Source: Lentzea sp033794685
GTDB lineage: Bacteria > Actinomycetota > Actinomycetes > Mycobacteriales > Pseudonocardiaceae
Reading direction: 5' to 3' (one strand)
Assembly: GCA_033794685.1 (NCBI GenBank)
Contig: JARAYZ010000006.1
Length of the DNA stretch: 64,000 bases
Of the stretch, positions 15,834 through 25,073 are shown piece by piece. The notes below the pieces were generated by a model. It searched no databases. It saw nothing but the letters and a program-made list of their open reading frames with translations, and was not told the origin of the DNA. Made by a program: the position numbers and the translations under genes. The stretch's first letter is position 1. The number at the start of each line of letters is the position of its first letter.

Positions 15834-16576
15834 CCGGCACCGGGCTGCACGACCAGCGTCGCTCGTGCGAACAGCTCCGCGTACTCCCGCGCGCGCTTCG
15901 GCGGCAGTGACACGTCGACCTCGCCGGTGACCAGAAGCGTTGGCACGTCGAGCTTCTGGACCTTCTCGCGCACCTTCGCGGGGTCGAACCTGGCCTCCTT
16001 GTAGTACTCCACGGCGGCCTTGGGGTGGCGCGGGTGGGCGTCCACCGCACGCGCGGCGTCGTCCCAGCGGCCGTGGAAGAACGGCGTGATCTTCGCGAAC
16101 GCCTCGGGCGTCACCCGGCCCGCCCACAACTCCTCGAACCCCTCGATCGCCTCGGCGTACCAGGGTTCCCCACTGCGCCGCAGGGCGATCTCGCGGCGGT
16201 CGTCGTCGCCGACGTCGATGCCCACCACGAACGGGCTGGGCGCGACGAGCACGAGTTCCTCGACGCGCTCCGGGTAGCGCGTGGCGTAGAGGACCGCGAG
16301 CGTGCCTCCCGCGGAGTGCCCGAGCAGCCGGATCCGGTCGAGCCCGAGGTGCCGGCGCAACGCGTCGACGTCGCCCACCTGCTCATCGACGCCGTACGCG
16401 GTCGCCTCGTCCGAGTCGCCCGTGCCGCGCAGGTCCAGCCGGATCACGTCGGGCAACGGCAGACCGGCCAGGTACGACGAGTCCTGCATCGGCCCACCGG
16501 CCAGGCAGATCAAGGGGTTCTCGGCCTCACCGTGGTAGGCGAGGCCGAGCCCGTCCGCGTTCGTGAAAGTCCCCAT
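15773..16576 (-). CDS. Alpha/beta hydrolase
   Basis: Alpha/beta-hydrolase-fold enzyme, 267 aa. Nucleophile elbow GHSAGG near residue 86, acid in GEVDVSLP, catalytic His in GAGHFPWVDDP. An oxyanion segment CLAGGPMQDSSYLAG resembles proline iminopeptidase-like members (GGPG), so peptidase, esterase and lactonase activities are all possible. It begins 13 bp after the acyl-CoA dehydrogenase gene on the same strand and is probably the last gene of that operon, where a CoA-thioester or lactone hydrolase would fit. The 3' end overlaps the convergent HTH gene. Confidence 0.82.
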   Translation of the reverse strand: MGTFTNADGLGLAYHGEAENPLICLAGGPMQDSSYLAGLPLPDVIRLDLRGTGDSDEATAYGVDEQVGDVDALRRHLGLDRIRLLGHSAGGTLAVLYATRYPERVEELVLVAPSPFVVGIDVGDDDRREIALRRSGEPWYAEAIEGFEELWAGRVTPEAFAKITPFFHGRWDDAARAVDAHPRHPKAAVEYYKEARFDPAKVREKVQKLDVPTLLVTGEVDVSLPPKRAREYAELFARATLVVQPGAGHFPWVDDPGAFAATVQRMP

Positions 16577-16589
16577 GCACCGCAGTGTG

Positions 16590-17729
16590 TCAGTAGCTGC
16601 GCGGCAACTTCAGCGAGTTTTGCGCGACGAAGTTGAGCACCATCTCGCGGGACACCGGCGCGATGCGGGACAGGCGCGACGACGCGAGCATCGACGCGAG
16701 GCCGTACTCGCGGCTCAGGCCGTTGCCGCCGTGGATCTGGATCGCCTGGTCGACGGCCGCGGCGATGGCCTCGCCCGCCGCGTACTTGGCCATGTTCGCG
16801 GCCTCTCCCGCCTGCTTGTCGCGGCCGGAGTCGTAGAGCGCCGCGGCCTTCTGCGTCATCAGCCGGGCGAGCTCGACCTCGACGTGGACCTTCGCCAGCG
16901 GGTGCGCGAGCCCCTGGTGGGCGCCGATCGGGGTGTCCCAGACCGTGCGCTCCTTCGCGTACTTCACGGCCTTGCCGATCGCGAGCCGCGCCGACCCGGT
17001 CCCCATGCTCGCACCCATGATCCGCTCGGGGTTGAGCCCGGCGAAGACCTGCAGCAGTCCCTGGTCCGGCGAGCCGACGACGGCGTCGGACGGCAGCCGG
17101 ACGTCGTCGAAGAACAGCGTGAACTGCTTCTCCGGCATGAAGAGGTCCATGTCGATCTCCTGCCAGGTGAAGCCCTCGGCGTTCGTCGGGACCACGACGA
17201 GCACGGGACCGGTCTCCAGGATCGCGACGACGAGCACGGCGTCGACCTCGTCGACACCGGAGATGTAGGTCTTGCCGCCCCTCAGCACCCAGTCGTCACC
17301 GTCGCGGCGCACGGTCGTCCGGAGCTTGTGCGAGTTGGAGCCCGCGTCCGGTTCGGTGATCGCGAACGCCATCTTCAGCGTGCCGTCCGCGAAACCGGGC
17401 AGCCACTTCGACTTCTGCTCCTCGGTGCCGAAACGCGCGATCACCGTCGCGCAGATCGCGGGCGAGACCACCATGAGCAGCAACGGACATCCCGCCGCCG
17501 CCAGCTCCTCGCACACCGCCGCGAGGTCACCGATGCCGCCGCCACCGCCGCCGTACTCCTCGGGCACGGCCACGCCGAGGTACCCGAGCTTGCCGGCCTC
17601 TTCCCACAGCTCGGTCGTCTTCTCCCCCGCCCTGGCCTTGGCGATGAAGTACTCGTGCCCGTACTTGGCGCCGAACTCGGAGACCGCCTTGCGCAGCGCG
17701 ATCCGCTCTTCGGACTCGACGAAGCTCAC
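16590..17729 (-). CDS. Acyl-CoA dehydrogenase (FadE12-like)
   Basis: FAD-dependent acyl-CoA dehydrogenase, 379 aa, introducing the alpha,beta double bond into an acyl-CoA. Motifs: LGYLGVAVPEEYGGGGGGIG in the N-terminal helical domain, AFAITEPDAGSNS (FAD-binding signature 1), and QIHGGNGLSREYG near the C-terminus. GTG 17729 makes a GTGA overlap with the carboxylase alpha gene upstream. Gene order dehydrogenase-carboxylase alpha-carboxylase beta-dehydrogenase matches M. tuberculosis fadE12-accA2-accD2-fadE13 (Rv0972c-Rv0975c). Substrate probably a methyl-branched acyl-CoA. Confidence 0.9.
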   Translation of the reverse strand: MSFVESEERIALRKAVSEFGAKYGHEYFIAKARAGEKTTELWEEAGKLGYLGVAVPEEYGGGGGGIGDLAAVCEELAAAGCPLLLMVVSPAICATVIARFGTEEQKSKWLPGFADGTLKMAFAITEPDAGSNSHKLRTTVRRDGDDWVLRGGKTYISGVDEVDAVLVVAILETGPVLVVVPTNAEGFTWQEIDMDLFMPEKQFTLFFDDVRLPSDAVVGSPDQGLLQVFAGLNPERIMGASMGTGSARLAIGKAVKYAKERTVWDTPIGAHQGLAHPLAKVHVEVELARLMTQKAAALYDSGRDKQAGEAANMAKYAAGEAIAAAVDQAIQIHGGNGLSREYGLASMLASSRLSRIAPVSREMVLNFVAQNSLKLPRSY

Positions 17730-19582
17730 GATCGATCTCCATTCATTTCGGCTACCACTGCCAGGACATCGCCGGCGTTGACCTGCTGGGCCTGCTCGAC
17801 GAGGAGTTCGGTGACGGTGCCCGCGTTGGTGGCTAGCACGCGGTGTTCCATCTTCATGGCCTCCAGCACCAGGAGCTCGGCACCGGCCTCGACCACGTCG
17901 CCCTGCCGCACCGACACCCTCACAACGGTCCCGGGCATCGGTGCGATGGTCGCCCCCGGCGCGAGCTTCGTCTCCGGTTCGGGGAAGCGCGGCACGACCT
18001 TCAGCGTCACCGACCCGCGCGGCGAGTCGACCTCGACCAGATCCCTGTACCGGGCCACCTGGAACGGCGTCCGCACGCCGTCGAGGTCGAGCGCGACCAC
18101 ATCGGCAGTCGCCTGCGATGGGTCGTACTCGACCTCGACCAGTTCCTCGCCGAACAGGAACTTCGCCTTCGGCTGCTGCGACCGCACGTTGCGCCACCCG
18201 AGCGGCAGACGCCCGATCCTCCGCGACGCCGCCAGCGCCAGCGCCGCGGCACGCGCAAACGGTTGCGGGTCAACGGTCCTGGTGAGGTCGTGCTCCTCCA
18301 GGAACCCGGTGTGCGTGTCCCCGTCGAGGAACGCCTCGTTGCCAAGGATGTCCACGAGCAGCTGGCGGTTCGTGACCAGACCGTGGATCTGAGCGCTCTC
18401 CAACGCCGTCGCGAGCTTGCGAGCCGCGCCCCGGCGCGTCGGCGCGTACGCGATCACCTTGGCCAGCATCGGGTCGTAGTGCACGGAGACGACGGACCCG
18501 TCCTCGACACCGCTGTCCAGCCGGACGTCGCCGGGCACGTGGAACCGGTGCAGCGTGCCGCTCGCCGGTCGCCAGTCGTTCGCGGGATCCTCGGCGTACA
18601 ACCGGACCTCGATGGCGTGCCCGCGCGGTTCCGGCACTTCCACCGGCAACCGCGCACCCTCGGCGATCCGCAGCTGCCACTCGACCAGGTCGACGCCGTA
18701 CACGAGCTCGGTGACCGGGTGCTCGACCTGCAGGCGGGTGTTGACCTCCAGGAAGTGGAAGTCCTCGCCCTTCAGCATGAACTCGACGGTGCCCGCGCCG
18801 ACGTACCCGATCGACTCGGCCGCCGCGGTGGCCGCCGCGAACAGGCGCTGGCGGACGTCGTCGGTGACCGCCGGGCTGGGCGACTCCTCGACGATCTTCT
18901 GGTGCCGCCGCTGGATCGAGCACTCGCGTTCGCCGAGAGCCCACACCGTGCCGTGTGCGTCGGCGAGGATCTGCACCTCGACGTGCCGCGCCTGCTCCAG
19001 CAACGGTTCGCAGAACACCGTGGGATCACCGAACGCCGACTCGGCCTCGCGCCGCGCACTCGCCAGCGCGTCGGCGAACCCGGCCTTCTCGCGCACGATC
19101 CGCATGCCCCGGCCACCACCACCGGCCGATGCCTTGATCAGCACCGGGAAGTCCGTGACGGTCTCGGGGTCCAGCTCCGGCAACGTCGGCACGCCCGCCG
19201 CCGCCATCCGCTTCTTCGCGGCGACCTTGGAGCCCATCGCCTCGATCGACTCCGGTTCCGGCCCGACCCAGGTCAGTCCGGCGGCCTGGACCCGACGCGC
19301 GAACTCCGCGTTCTCGCTGAGAAACCCATAACCGGGGTGAACGGCGTCCGCACCCGCGCGCACCGCCGCCTCGACCAGCAGGTCGGCCCGCAGATAGGTC
19401 TCGGACGGCGAGGCACCAGGCAGCCGGACCGCGAAGTCGGCCTCGCGCACGTGCGGTGCGTCGGCGTCGGGATCGGAGAACACCGCCACGGTCCGGATGC
19501 CCTCGGCCTGACAGGTGCGGATGATCCGGCGGGCGATCTCGCCGCGGTTGGCGATCAGGAGTGACTTGATCACGGGGCTCAC
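17726..19582 (-). CDS. Acyl-CoA carboxylase alpha subunit (biotin carboxylase + BCCP), AccA2-like
   Basis: 618-aa subunit that carboxylates its own biotin using ATP and bicarbonate. Domains: biotin carboxylase N-domain (SLLIANRGEIARRI), ATP-grasp with glycine loop KASAGGGGRGMRIV, catalytic region EVNTRLQVEHPVTEL, then a C-terminal biotinyl domain with the EAMKMEH motif whose Lys carries biotin. GTG 19582 overlaps the beta-subunit stop (GTGA); an alternative GTG at 19573 would give MIKSLLIANRG. Works with the product of the gene just upstream; resembles methylcrotonyl- or geranyl-CoA carboxylase alpha chains more than the housekeeping AccA3. Confidence 0.93.
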   Translation of the reverse strand: MSPVIKSLLIANRGEIARRIIRTCQAEGIRTVAVFSDPDADAPHVREADFAVRLPGASPSETYLRADLLVEAAVRAGADAVHPGYGFLSENAEFARRVQAAGLTWVGPEPESIEAMGSKVAAKKRMAAAGVPTLPELDPETVTDFPVLIKASAGGGGRGMRIVREKAGFADALASARREAESAFGDPTVFCEPLLEQARHVEVQILADAHGTVWALGERECSIQRRHQKIVEESPSPAVTDDVRQRLFAAATAAAESIGYVGAGTVEFMLKGEDFHFLEVNTRLQVEHPVTELVYGVDLVEWQLRIAEGARLPVEVPEPRGHAIEVRLYAEDPANDWRPASGTLHRFHVPGDVRLDSGVEDGSVVSVHYDPMLAKVIAYAPTRRGAARKLATALESAQIHGLVTNRQLLVDILGNEAFLDGDTHTGFLEEHDLTRTVDPQPFARAAALALAASRRIGRLPLGWRNVRSQQPKAKFLFGEELVEVEYDPSQATADVVALDLDGVRTPFQVARYRDLVEVDSPRGSVTLKVVPRFPEPETKLAPGATIAPMPGTVVRVSVRQGDVVEAGAELLVLEAMKMEHRVLATNAGTVTELLVEQAQQVNAGDVLAVVAEMNGDRS

Positions 19583-21129
19583 ATCCGGAAGACGCCGAAG
19601 CCGTCGGCGCCCTTGATCGGTCCGCTGTGGACAGCGGAGAGGCAGAGGGCGAGCACGGTCCTGGTGTCGCGCGGGTCGATCACGCCGTCGTCGTAGAGCT
19701 TCCCGGACAGGAACGGCGCCAGCGACTGCTCCTCGATCTGCGCCTCCACCATCTTGCGCATGGCGGCGTCGTGCTCCTCGTTGTACTCCTGCCCCTTCGC
19801 CATCGCGGCCTGCCGCCCGACGATCGACAGCACCCCGGCGAGCTGCGCCGGGCCCATCACGGCCGACTTGGCGTTGGGCCAGGTGAAGAGGAAACGGGGG
19901 TCGTACGCGCGGCCGCACATGCCGTAGTTGCCGGCACCGTACGACGCGCCCATCGTGATCGTCAGGTGCGGCACGCGGCTGTTCGACACGGCGTTGATCA
20001 TCATCGAGCCGTGCTTGACGATGCCGCCCTGCTCGTACTGCGCGCCGACCATGTACCCGGTGGTGTTCTGCAGGAACACGAGCGGTGTGTCGCTCTGGTT
20101 CGCGAGCTGGATGAACTGCGTGGCCTTCTGCGACTCCTCGCTGAACAACACGCCGCGCGCGTTGGCGAGGATGCCGACCGGGTAGCCGTGGATGCGCGCC
20201 CACCCGGTGACGAGGCTGTTGCCGTACAACGGTTTGAACTCGTCGAAGTGCGATCCGTCGACGAGCCGCGCGATGACGTCCCGCGGGTCGAACGGCACGC
20301 GCTGGTCCTCGGAGACGACGTCGAGGATGCTCTCGGCGTCGAACTCCGGCTCCTCGATCGCGGCCGGCTCAGGCCCGAGCTTGCGCCAGTTCAGCCGCGC
20401 CACGACCCGGCGAGCGAGCCTGATCGCGTCGGTCTCGTCCTCCGCGACGAAGTCCGCGAGCCCGGACGTGGCGCCGTGCATGGTCGCGCCACCCAGCGAC
20501 TCGTCGTCCGAGTCCTCACCGGTCGCCATCTTGACCAGCGGCGGACCGCCCAGGAACACCTTGGAACGATCCTTGATCATGATCACGTAGTCGGACATGC
20601 CCGGCACGTACGCGCCACCGGCCGTCGCGTTGCCGAACACCGCCGTGATCGTGGGGATCCCCGCGGCCGACAACCGGGTCAGGTCGCGGAACGCCCGGCC
20701 GCCCGGGATGAAGATCTCGCTCTGCGTCGGCAGATCAGCGCCCCCCGACTCGACCAGGCTGACCAGCGGCAACCGGTTCTGCAGCGCGATGTCGTTCGCC
20801 CGCAGCGACTTGCGCAGCGTGTACGGGTTCGACGAGCCACCGCGCACCGTCGGGTCGTTCGCGACGATCACGCACTCGACGCCCTCGATCCGCCCGATGC
20901 CCGTGACGACCGAGGCGCCGACCGGGAAGTCGGTGCCCCAGGCCGCCAGAGGCGACAGCTCCAGGAACGGGCTGTCCTCGTCGATGAGCAACTCGACCCG
21001 TTCCCGGGCGAGGAGCTTGCCGCGCTTGTGGTGCCGCTCGACGTACTTCGGCCCACCCCCGGCCAGCGCTTTCGCGTGTTCGGCGTCCAGACCCGCGATC
21101 TTCGCGAGCAGCGCCTCCCTGTTGCCCAT
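19579..21129 (-). CDS. Acyl-CoA carboxylase beta subunit (carboxyltransferase), AccD2-like
   Basis: 516-aa carboxyltransferase that moves CO2 from biotin to an acyl-CoA. Two crotonase-like halves: N-half with RERVELLIDEDSPFLEL and the CoA-binding region TAVFGNATAGGAYVPGMSD; C-half with NTTGYMVGAQYEQGG and MGASYGAGNYGMCGRAYDP. The architecture is that of methylcrotonyl/geranyl-CoA carboxylase beta chains. Starts at ATG 21129, sharing one base with the upstream dehydrogenase stop. Together with the alpha gene and two dehydrogenases it forms a complete dehydrogenation-carboxylation module. Confidence 0.93.
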   Translation of the reverse strand: MGNREALLAKIAGLDAEHAKALAGGGPKYVERHHKRGKLLARERVELLIDEDSPFLELSPLAAWGTDFPVGASVVTGIGRIEGVECVIVANDPTVRGGSSNPYTLRKSLRANDIALQNRLPLVSLVESGGADLPTQSEIFIPGGRAFRDLTRLSAAGIPTITAVFGNATAGGAYVPGMSDYVIMIKDRSKVFLGGPPLVKMATGEDSDDESLGGATMHGATSGLADFVAEDETDAIRLARRVVARLNWRKLGPEPAAIEEPEFDAESILDVVSEDQRVPFDPRDVIARLVDGSHFDEFKPLYGNSLVTGWARIHGYPVGILANARGVLFSEESQKATQFIQLANQSDTPLVFLQNTTGYMVGAQYEQGGIVKHGSMMINAVSNSRVPHLTITMGASYGAGNYGMCGRAYDPRFLFTWPNAKSAVMGPAQLAGVLSIVGRQAAMAKGQEYNEEHDAAMRKMVEAQIEEQSLAPFLSGKLYDDGVIDPRDTRTVLALCLSAVHSGPIKGADGFGVFRM

Positions 21130-22241
21130 CAGGCGAACCCCAATCGTCGTGCCGCGAGCTCGGTCATCACTTCACTCGCGCCGCCCCCGATGCCGAGGAT
21201 GCGGGCGTCCCGGTAGTGACGCTCCACTTCGGACTCCCGCATGTAGCCCATGCCTCCGTGCAACTGCACCGCTTCGTCGACCACCTCGGCGCAGGCGTCC
21301 ACGGCCGCGTTCTTCGCGAAGCAGACCTCGGTGACGCAGTCGTCGCCGCGCTGGATCCGCGCGGCGACCTCCCGCGTGTAGGTCCGCGCCAGGTCGATCT
21401 TCTGCGCCATCGCGGCCAGCTTGTGCCGCACCACCTGGTTCTTGATCAGCGGTTTGCCGAACGTCTCCCGGTTGCGGGTCCACTCGACGGTCAGGTCCAA
21501 CGCCCTTTGTGCCGTGGCGTAGGCCTCGACCGCCATCGTCACGCGCTCGACCTGGAACTGCTGCATGATCAGCGCGAACCCCTGGTTCTCCTCGCCCACC
21601 AGGTTCGCCACCGGCACGCGCACGCCGTCGAAGTGCAGTTCGGCGGTGTCGCTGCAGTGCCAGCCCATCTTGTCGAGCTTGCGGCGGGTGAACCCGTCCT
21701 CGATCACCAGCAGCGAGATGCCCTGGTAGCCCTCGCCACCGGTGCGCACCGCGGTGGTGACGAAGTCCGCCCGGCACCCGGAGGTGATGAACGTCTTCTC
21801 ACCGGTGACGACGTAGTGGTCACCGTCCCGGACCGCCTTGGTCCTGATCGCCGCGACGTCGGACCCGGCACCGGGTTCGGTGACCGCGAGGCTGCCGATC
21901 TTCTCGCCCCGGATCGCGGGCTTCGCGAACCGCTCGATCAGATCGGCGTTCCCGCTCTGCCACAGGTGCGGGATCGCGATGCCGAGCGTGAACAACGCCG
22001 CCATCACGCCCGACGAGCCGCCGTTCTGGATGATCTCCTCGGTCAGCGCGACCGAGTCGAGCAGGTCGCCGTGCTCGAACCCGATGCCGAGCAGGTCGAG
22101 CTCCGCGGCCTTCTTGTGCAGCTCACGCGGAACCTCGCCGTCGCGCTCCCATTGGTCCAGGTGCGGCGCGATCTCCCTGCGGGTGAAGTCGCGGACGAGC
22201 TGCCGCAGCTCCTTCCGCTCGTACAGGTCCTTCGTGATCAC
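21129..22241 (-). CDS. Acyl-CoA dehydrogenase (FadE13-like)
   Basis: 370-aa acyl-CoA dehydrogenase. FAD signature LAVTEPGAGSDVAAIRT, substrate-region GWHCSDTAELHFDGVRVP, and C-terminal QLHGGMGYMRESEVERHYRD. This type resembles isovaleryl/citronellyl-CoA dehydrogenases (AtuD/LiuA group) more than long-chain FadE. GTG 22241 overlaps the stop of the upstream small gene (GTGA). It probably makes the unsaturated acyl-CoA that the carboxylase then uses. Confidence 0.9.
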   Translation of the reverse strand: MITKDLYERKELRQLVRDFTRREIAPHLDQWERDGEVPRELHKKAAELDLLGIGFEHGDLLDSVALTEEIIQNGGSSGVMAALFTLGIAIPHLWQSGNADLIERFAKPAIRGEKIGSLAVTEPGAGSDVAAIRTKAVRDGDHYVVTGEKTFITSGCRADFVTTAVRTGGEGYQGISLLVIEDGFTRRKLDKMGWHCSDTAELHFDGVRVPVANLVGEENQGFALIMQQFQVERVTMAVEAYATAQRALDLTVEWTRNRETFGKPLIKNQVVRHKLAAMAQKIDLARTYTREVAARIQRGDDCVTEVCFAKNAAVDACAEVVDEAVQLHGGMGYMRESEVERHYRDARILGIGGGASEVMTELAARRLGFA

Positions 22242-22558
22242 AGGAGCTCCTCGGGGATCTCGACTTCCCTGGCACGCAACCACTCGCCCAGTGCCTTGGC
22301 CTGCGGGTCGAACCGCGTGCTGCTCGCCACCCCGTCACCGAGCAGGCCGTGCAGCACGAAGTTGAGCGCCCTCAGGTTCGGCAGCTCGTACCGGCTGACC
22401 TCGCCGGCCTCCGGCAGCAGTTCCCTGAGCTTCTCCACCGTGAGAAACCCGTTCAGCCACTCGAAAGCCTCGTCCGACCGCACCCACACACCGAGGTTCG
22501 CGTCGCCACCCTTGTCCCCGCTGCGCGCGCCGGCGATCACTCCCAGAGGCCGCTTCAC
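22238..22558 (-). CDS. AtuA C-terminal (ferredoxin-fold-like) domain as a separate protein
   Basis: 106-aa protein matching the C-terminal domain found fused in AtuA proteins (ARSGDKGGDANLGVWVRSDE, ELPNLRALNFVLHGLL, FDPQAKALGEWLRAREVEIP). In Pseudomonas AtuA and, from memory, in M. tuberculosis Rv0976c, this domain is covalently linked to the DUF1446 domain; here it is a separate cistron with a GTG start overlapping the DUF1446 stop (GTGA). The two products probably form one complex. Biochemical role of AtuA is unresolved, but it is required for acyclic terpene use in Pseudomonas. Confidence 0.82.
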   Translation of the reverse strand: MKRPLGVIAGARSGDKGGDANLGVWVRSDEAFEWLNGFLTVEKLRELLPEAGEVSRYELPNLRALNFVLHGLLGDGVASSTRFDPQAKALGEWLRAREVEIPEELL

Positions 22559-23760
22559 AGCAACACCGCCTTGGCACTGACCTCGTCACGGTGCACGTAC
22601 GCCGCCTTGTACACGCCGAACGGCGTCCCGTCGCCAGGTGGTGCGGTGACGTGGAACCCGGGATAACTCGCCAGCGCCAGTTCGATCGCGGCCCGGCTGA
22701 ACCCCTTGGCCCGCTTCGGGTCCGCGGTCTTGATGGTCACGTGCAGCAACGCGCTGGCCTGCTCCTCGGTGGCCGCGTCGGCCTGGTCGGTCCGCGCCAG
22801 CGTCCACGTCAGCCCGTCGGTGCCGATGGCACCTTCCAACTGCCCGCGCACCAGCTCGGCCTTGGCGTCGACGTCGAGCCCGGTGAGGACGAACGTCGTC
22901 GAGTTCCTGAAGCCGCCCAACGTGTTCAGGCACACCTTCAGCGTGTCCGGCGGCGGACTCCCCTGCACACCGCTGATCCTGACCCCGCGCTCGTGCGCGT
23001 CGAGCCTGATCGTGTCGAAGTGCGTGGTGACGTCCGGCCCCAGGTATTCCGGCGCCCCGATCTCGTACAACAGCTGCGCCGTCACGGTGTCGACCGTGAC
23101 CGCGCCACCCGTGCCGTCGTGCTTGGTGATCAGCGACGACCCGTCCTCCTCGATCTCCGCGATCGGGAACCCCGGCCGAGTCACGTCGATCTCGGTGAAG
23201 AACGAGTAGTTCCCGCCCGTCGCCTGCGTGCCGCACTCCAGCACGTGCCCGGCGACGGTGGCACCGGCCAGCCGGTCCCAGTCGTCACGCGCCCAGCCGA
23301 AGTGCGCCGCGGCGGGCCCGACCACGAGACTCGCGTCGGTGACCCGCCCGGTCACCACGACCTGAGCGCCCTGCCGCAGGCACTCCGCGATCTCCCACGC
23401 GCCGAGATAGGCGTTGGCGGTCAACGCCTCCGGGAACCGCGCCTTGAGGTCATCACCGGTGACGTACCCGACCTTGGCATCGAGCTTGCGCGCCAGCCCC
23501 TCGGGGTTCAGCCCGCCCGCGTTGACCACGATCTTGACGCCCTGGTCGAGCGCCAGCGCCAGACAGTCCTCCATCTGCCGCAGAAACGTCTTCGCGTATC
23601 CCAGCGACGAGTCCTTCATCCGGTCGCGGCCGAGGATCAGCATCGTCAACTCGGCCAGGTAGTCCCCGGTCAGGACGTCGAGCTCGCCGCCTTCGAGCTG
23701 CTCCCGCATGGCGGACAGCCGATCGCCGTAGAACCCGGACGCGTTGCCGATCCGGATCAC
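22555..23760 (-). CDS. AtuA-family protein (DUF1446 domain)
   Basis: 401-aa DUF1446 (acyclic terpene utilization AtuA) protein. Recognised from IGNASGFYGDRLSAMREQLE at the N-terminus, VNAGGLNPEGLARKLD, VVTGRVTDASLVVGPAAAHF and GHVLECGTQATGGNYSFFTE. GTG 23760 overlaps the upstream gene stop (GTGA). It lacks the C-terminal domain, which is the next cistron. Member of the same operon as both carboxylase subunits and two acyl-CoA dehydrogenases, the combination known from atu (citronellol/geraniol) and related pathways. Enzyme activity unknown. Confidence 0.88.
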   Translation of the reverse strand: MIRIGNASGFYGDRLSAMREQLEGGELDVLTGDYLAELTMLILGRDRMKDSSLGYAKTFLRQMEDCLALALDQGVKIVVNAGGLNPEGLARKLDAKVGYVTGDDLKARFPEALTANAYLGAWEIAECLRQGAQVVVTGRVTDASLVVGPAAAHFGWARDDWDRLAGATVAGHVLECGTQATGGNYSFFTEIDVTRPGFPIAEIEEDGSSLITKHDGTGGAVTVDTVTAQLLYEIGAPEYLGPDVTTHFDTIRLDAHERGVRISGVQGSPPPDTLKVCLNTLGGFRNSTTFVLTGLDVDAKAELVRGQLEGAIGTDGLTWTLARTDQADAATEEQASALLHVTIKTADPKRAKGFSRAAIELALASYPGFHVTAPPGDGTPFGVYKAAYVHRDEVSAKAVLL

Positions 23761-24488
23761 CGGCCACCTCCGGGAGGCCCCGCGAACGCCTGCGCGATCG
23801 GCACCCACTCCTCCGCCACCGGACCGGTCGCCTCGATCGCGAGCTCCTTGCGGTTGCGGCGCTGCGTCACCAGCCACGCGAAGTCCAGCGCAGGCCCCGA
23901 AACGCGGTTCTCCGCGTCCTCCGGGCCCCAAGTCCAAACCTCGCCGCCGGGCCCGGTCAGCTCGACCCGCACCTCGTCCGTCGGCACCGCCAACCCGTTG
24001 AGCAGGAACGCGAAACCCATCGTCCGCACACCGATGTGACACACGTGCTTCAACCGGGCGGTCGGCTCCCGCACCACGCCCAGCGCGTCCGCGACGTCCT
24101 GCCCGTGCGCCCAGGTCTCCATGATCCGCGCGGTGGCCATCGACGCCGGGCTCATCGGCGGCCCGAACCAGACGATCTTGCCCGAGGCCTGCGCGAGGTG
24201 CTCCCGCAACGCGGAACGCCCGTCCCGCCACAGTTCCAGCAGATCCGGCAGCACCGCCGCCTCGGCCGCGGTCCGGTCCACCACGTCGGCCGTCAGCGGT
24301 TGCGCCTGGAACGCCTCGGGGTCGGTGATGGCGAGGATCGCCGCCTTGTCCGTCCACATGAGATGCCCGATCTGATGCCCGACCGTCCAGCCCTCCGCGG
24401 GCGTGGGCAGAGTCCAGTCGGCTCCGTCGACGATCGCGTCGAGGTCCCGCGACTCGGCGTCGAGGTCGGCCAGCAGTTCCGTGATCAC
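23757..24488 (-). CDS. TIGR03084-family DinB/MDMPI-fold protein
   Basis: 243-aa protein of the actinobacterial TIGR03084 family, related to mycothiol-dependent maleylpyruvate isomerase/DinB four-helix proteins. Metal-ligand-like His residues are in VGHQIGHLMWTDK and ETWAHGQDVADALG. Family members often sit beside acyl-CoA catabolic genes, as here. It is translationally coupled on both sides by GTGA overlaps (start 24488, stop 23757). Possible thiol-dependent enzyme; no activity can be assigned from sequence. Confidence 0.82.
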   Translation of the reverse strand: MITELLADLDAESRDLDAIVDGADWTLPTPAEGWTVGHQIGHLMWTDKAAILAITDPEAFQAQPLTADVVDRTAAEAAVLPDLLELWRDGRSALREHLAQASGKIVWFGPPMSPASMATARIMETWAHGQDVADALGVVREPTARLKHVCHIGVRTMGFAFLLNGLAVPTDEVRVELTGPGGEVWTWGPEDAENRVSGPALDFAWLVTQRRNRKELAIEATGPVAEEWVPIAQAFAGPPGGGR

Positions 24489-25066
24489 AGCTGCTCCTCC
24501 AGCATCCGCGCCCAGTAACGCACCACGTGCGCCCGGCGCTTGGCGTCATCGGCGAGCTGGTTGGCGAGCGCCAGCCCGCGCACAAGATCAAGGGTTGCCT
24601 GCACCGCGTCCTTCACACCCGGCCTGGTGTCGTCCACCTCGAGCAGCTCCAGCGCGAGCCCGTACACCTCGCGCCCCAGCCGTGCCTGCAGCTCCAGCAC
24701 CTGCTCACGAAGCTCGGGATCCGTCCGCGCGGCCACCCACAGCTCCAGCGCGGCCGTGAACAGGTCGCTGGCGTGGAAGTCCGCGATCAGCTCGACCACG
24801 GCGTGCGTGCTCTTCTCGGCGACCTCCGCACGCTGCTTGAGCACCTCGACGCTCTCCGCGCCCACGTGCTCCACTGCCGCCGCGACCAGTTCCCCGCGCG
24901 TGCGGAAGTGGTGCAGCTGCGCGCCGCGCGACACCCCGGCCCGCTCGGCCACCTCGGTCGTCGTGGTGCCTGACCAGCCGCGTTCCACCAGGCACTCGAC
25001 GGTCGCCTCCATCAGCTTCCGCTTCGTCTCCCGCGTGCGGTCGGCCTGGCGCTGCCTCGTCTCCAC
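24485..25066 (-). CDS. TetR-family regulator of the acyl-CoA catabolic operon
   Basis: 193-aa TetR-family repressor, first gene of the operon and therefore its probable autoregulated controller. N-terminal HTH: TKRKLMEATVECLVERGWSG, then TTEVAERAGVSRGAQLHHF. The helical C-terminal domain would bind an acyl-CoA or terpenoid effector. GTG 25066 is chosen because it sits directly after a promoter (TTGACT-N17-AAGACT), giving a near-leaderless mRNA, and because upstream codons would be read from the promoter itself. An imperfect 22-bp palindrome overlaps the -35. Confidence 0.9.
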   Translation of the reverse strand: METRQRQADRTRETKRKLMEATVECLVERGWSGTTTTEVAERAGVSRGAQLHHFRTRGELVAAAVEHVGAESVEVLKQRAEVAEKSTHAVVELIADFHASDLFTAALELWVAARTDPELREQVLELQARLGREVYGLALELLEVDDTRPGVKDAVQATLDLVRGLALANQLADDAKRRAHVVRYWARMLEEQL

Positions 25067-25073
25067 GCCGCCG

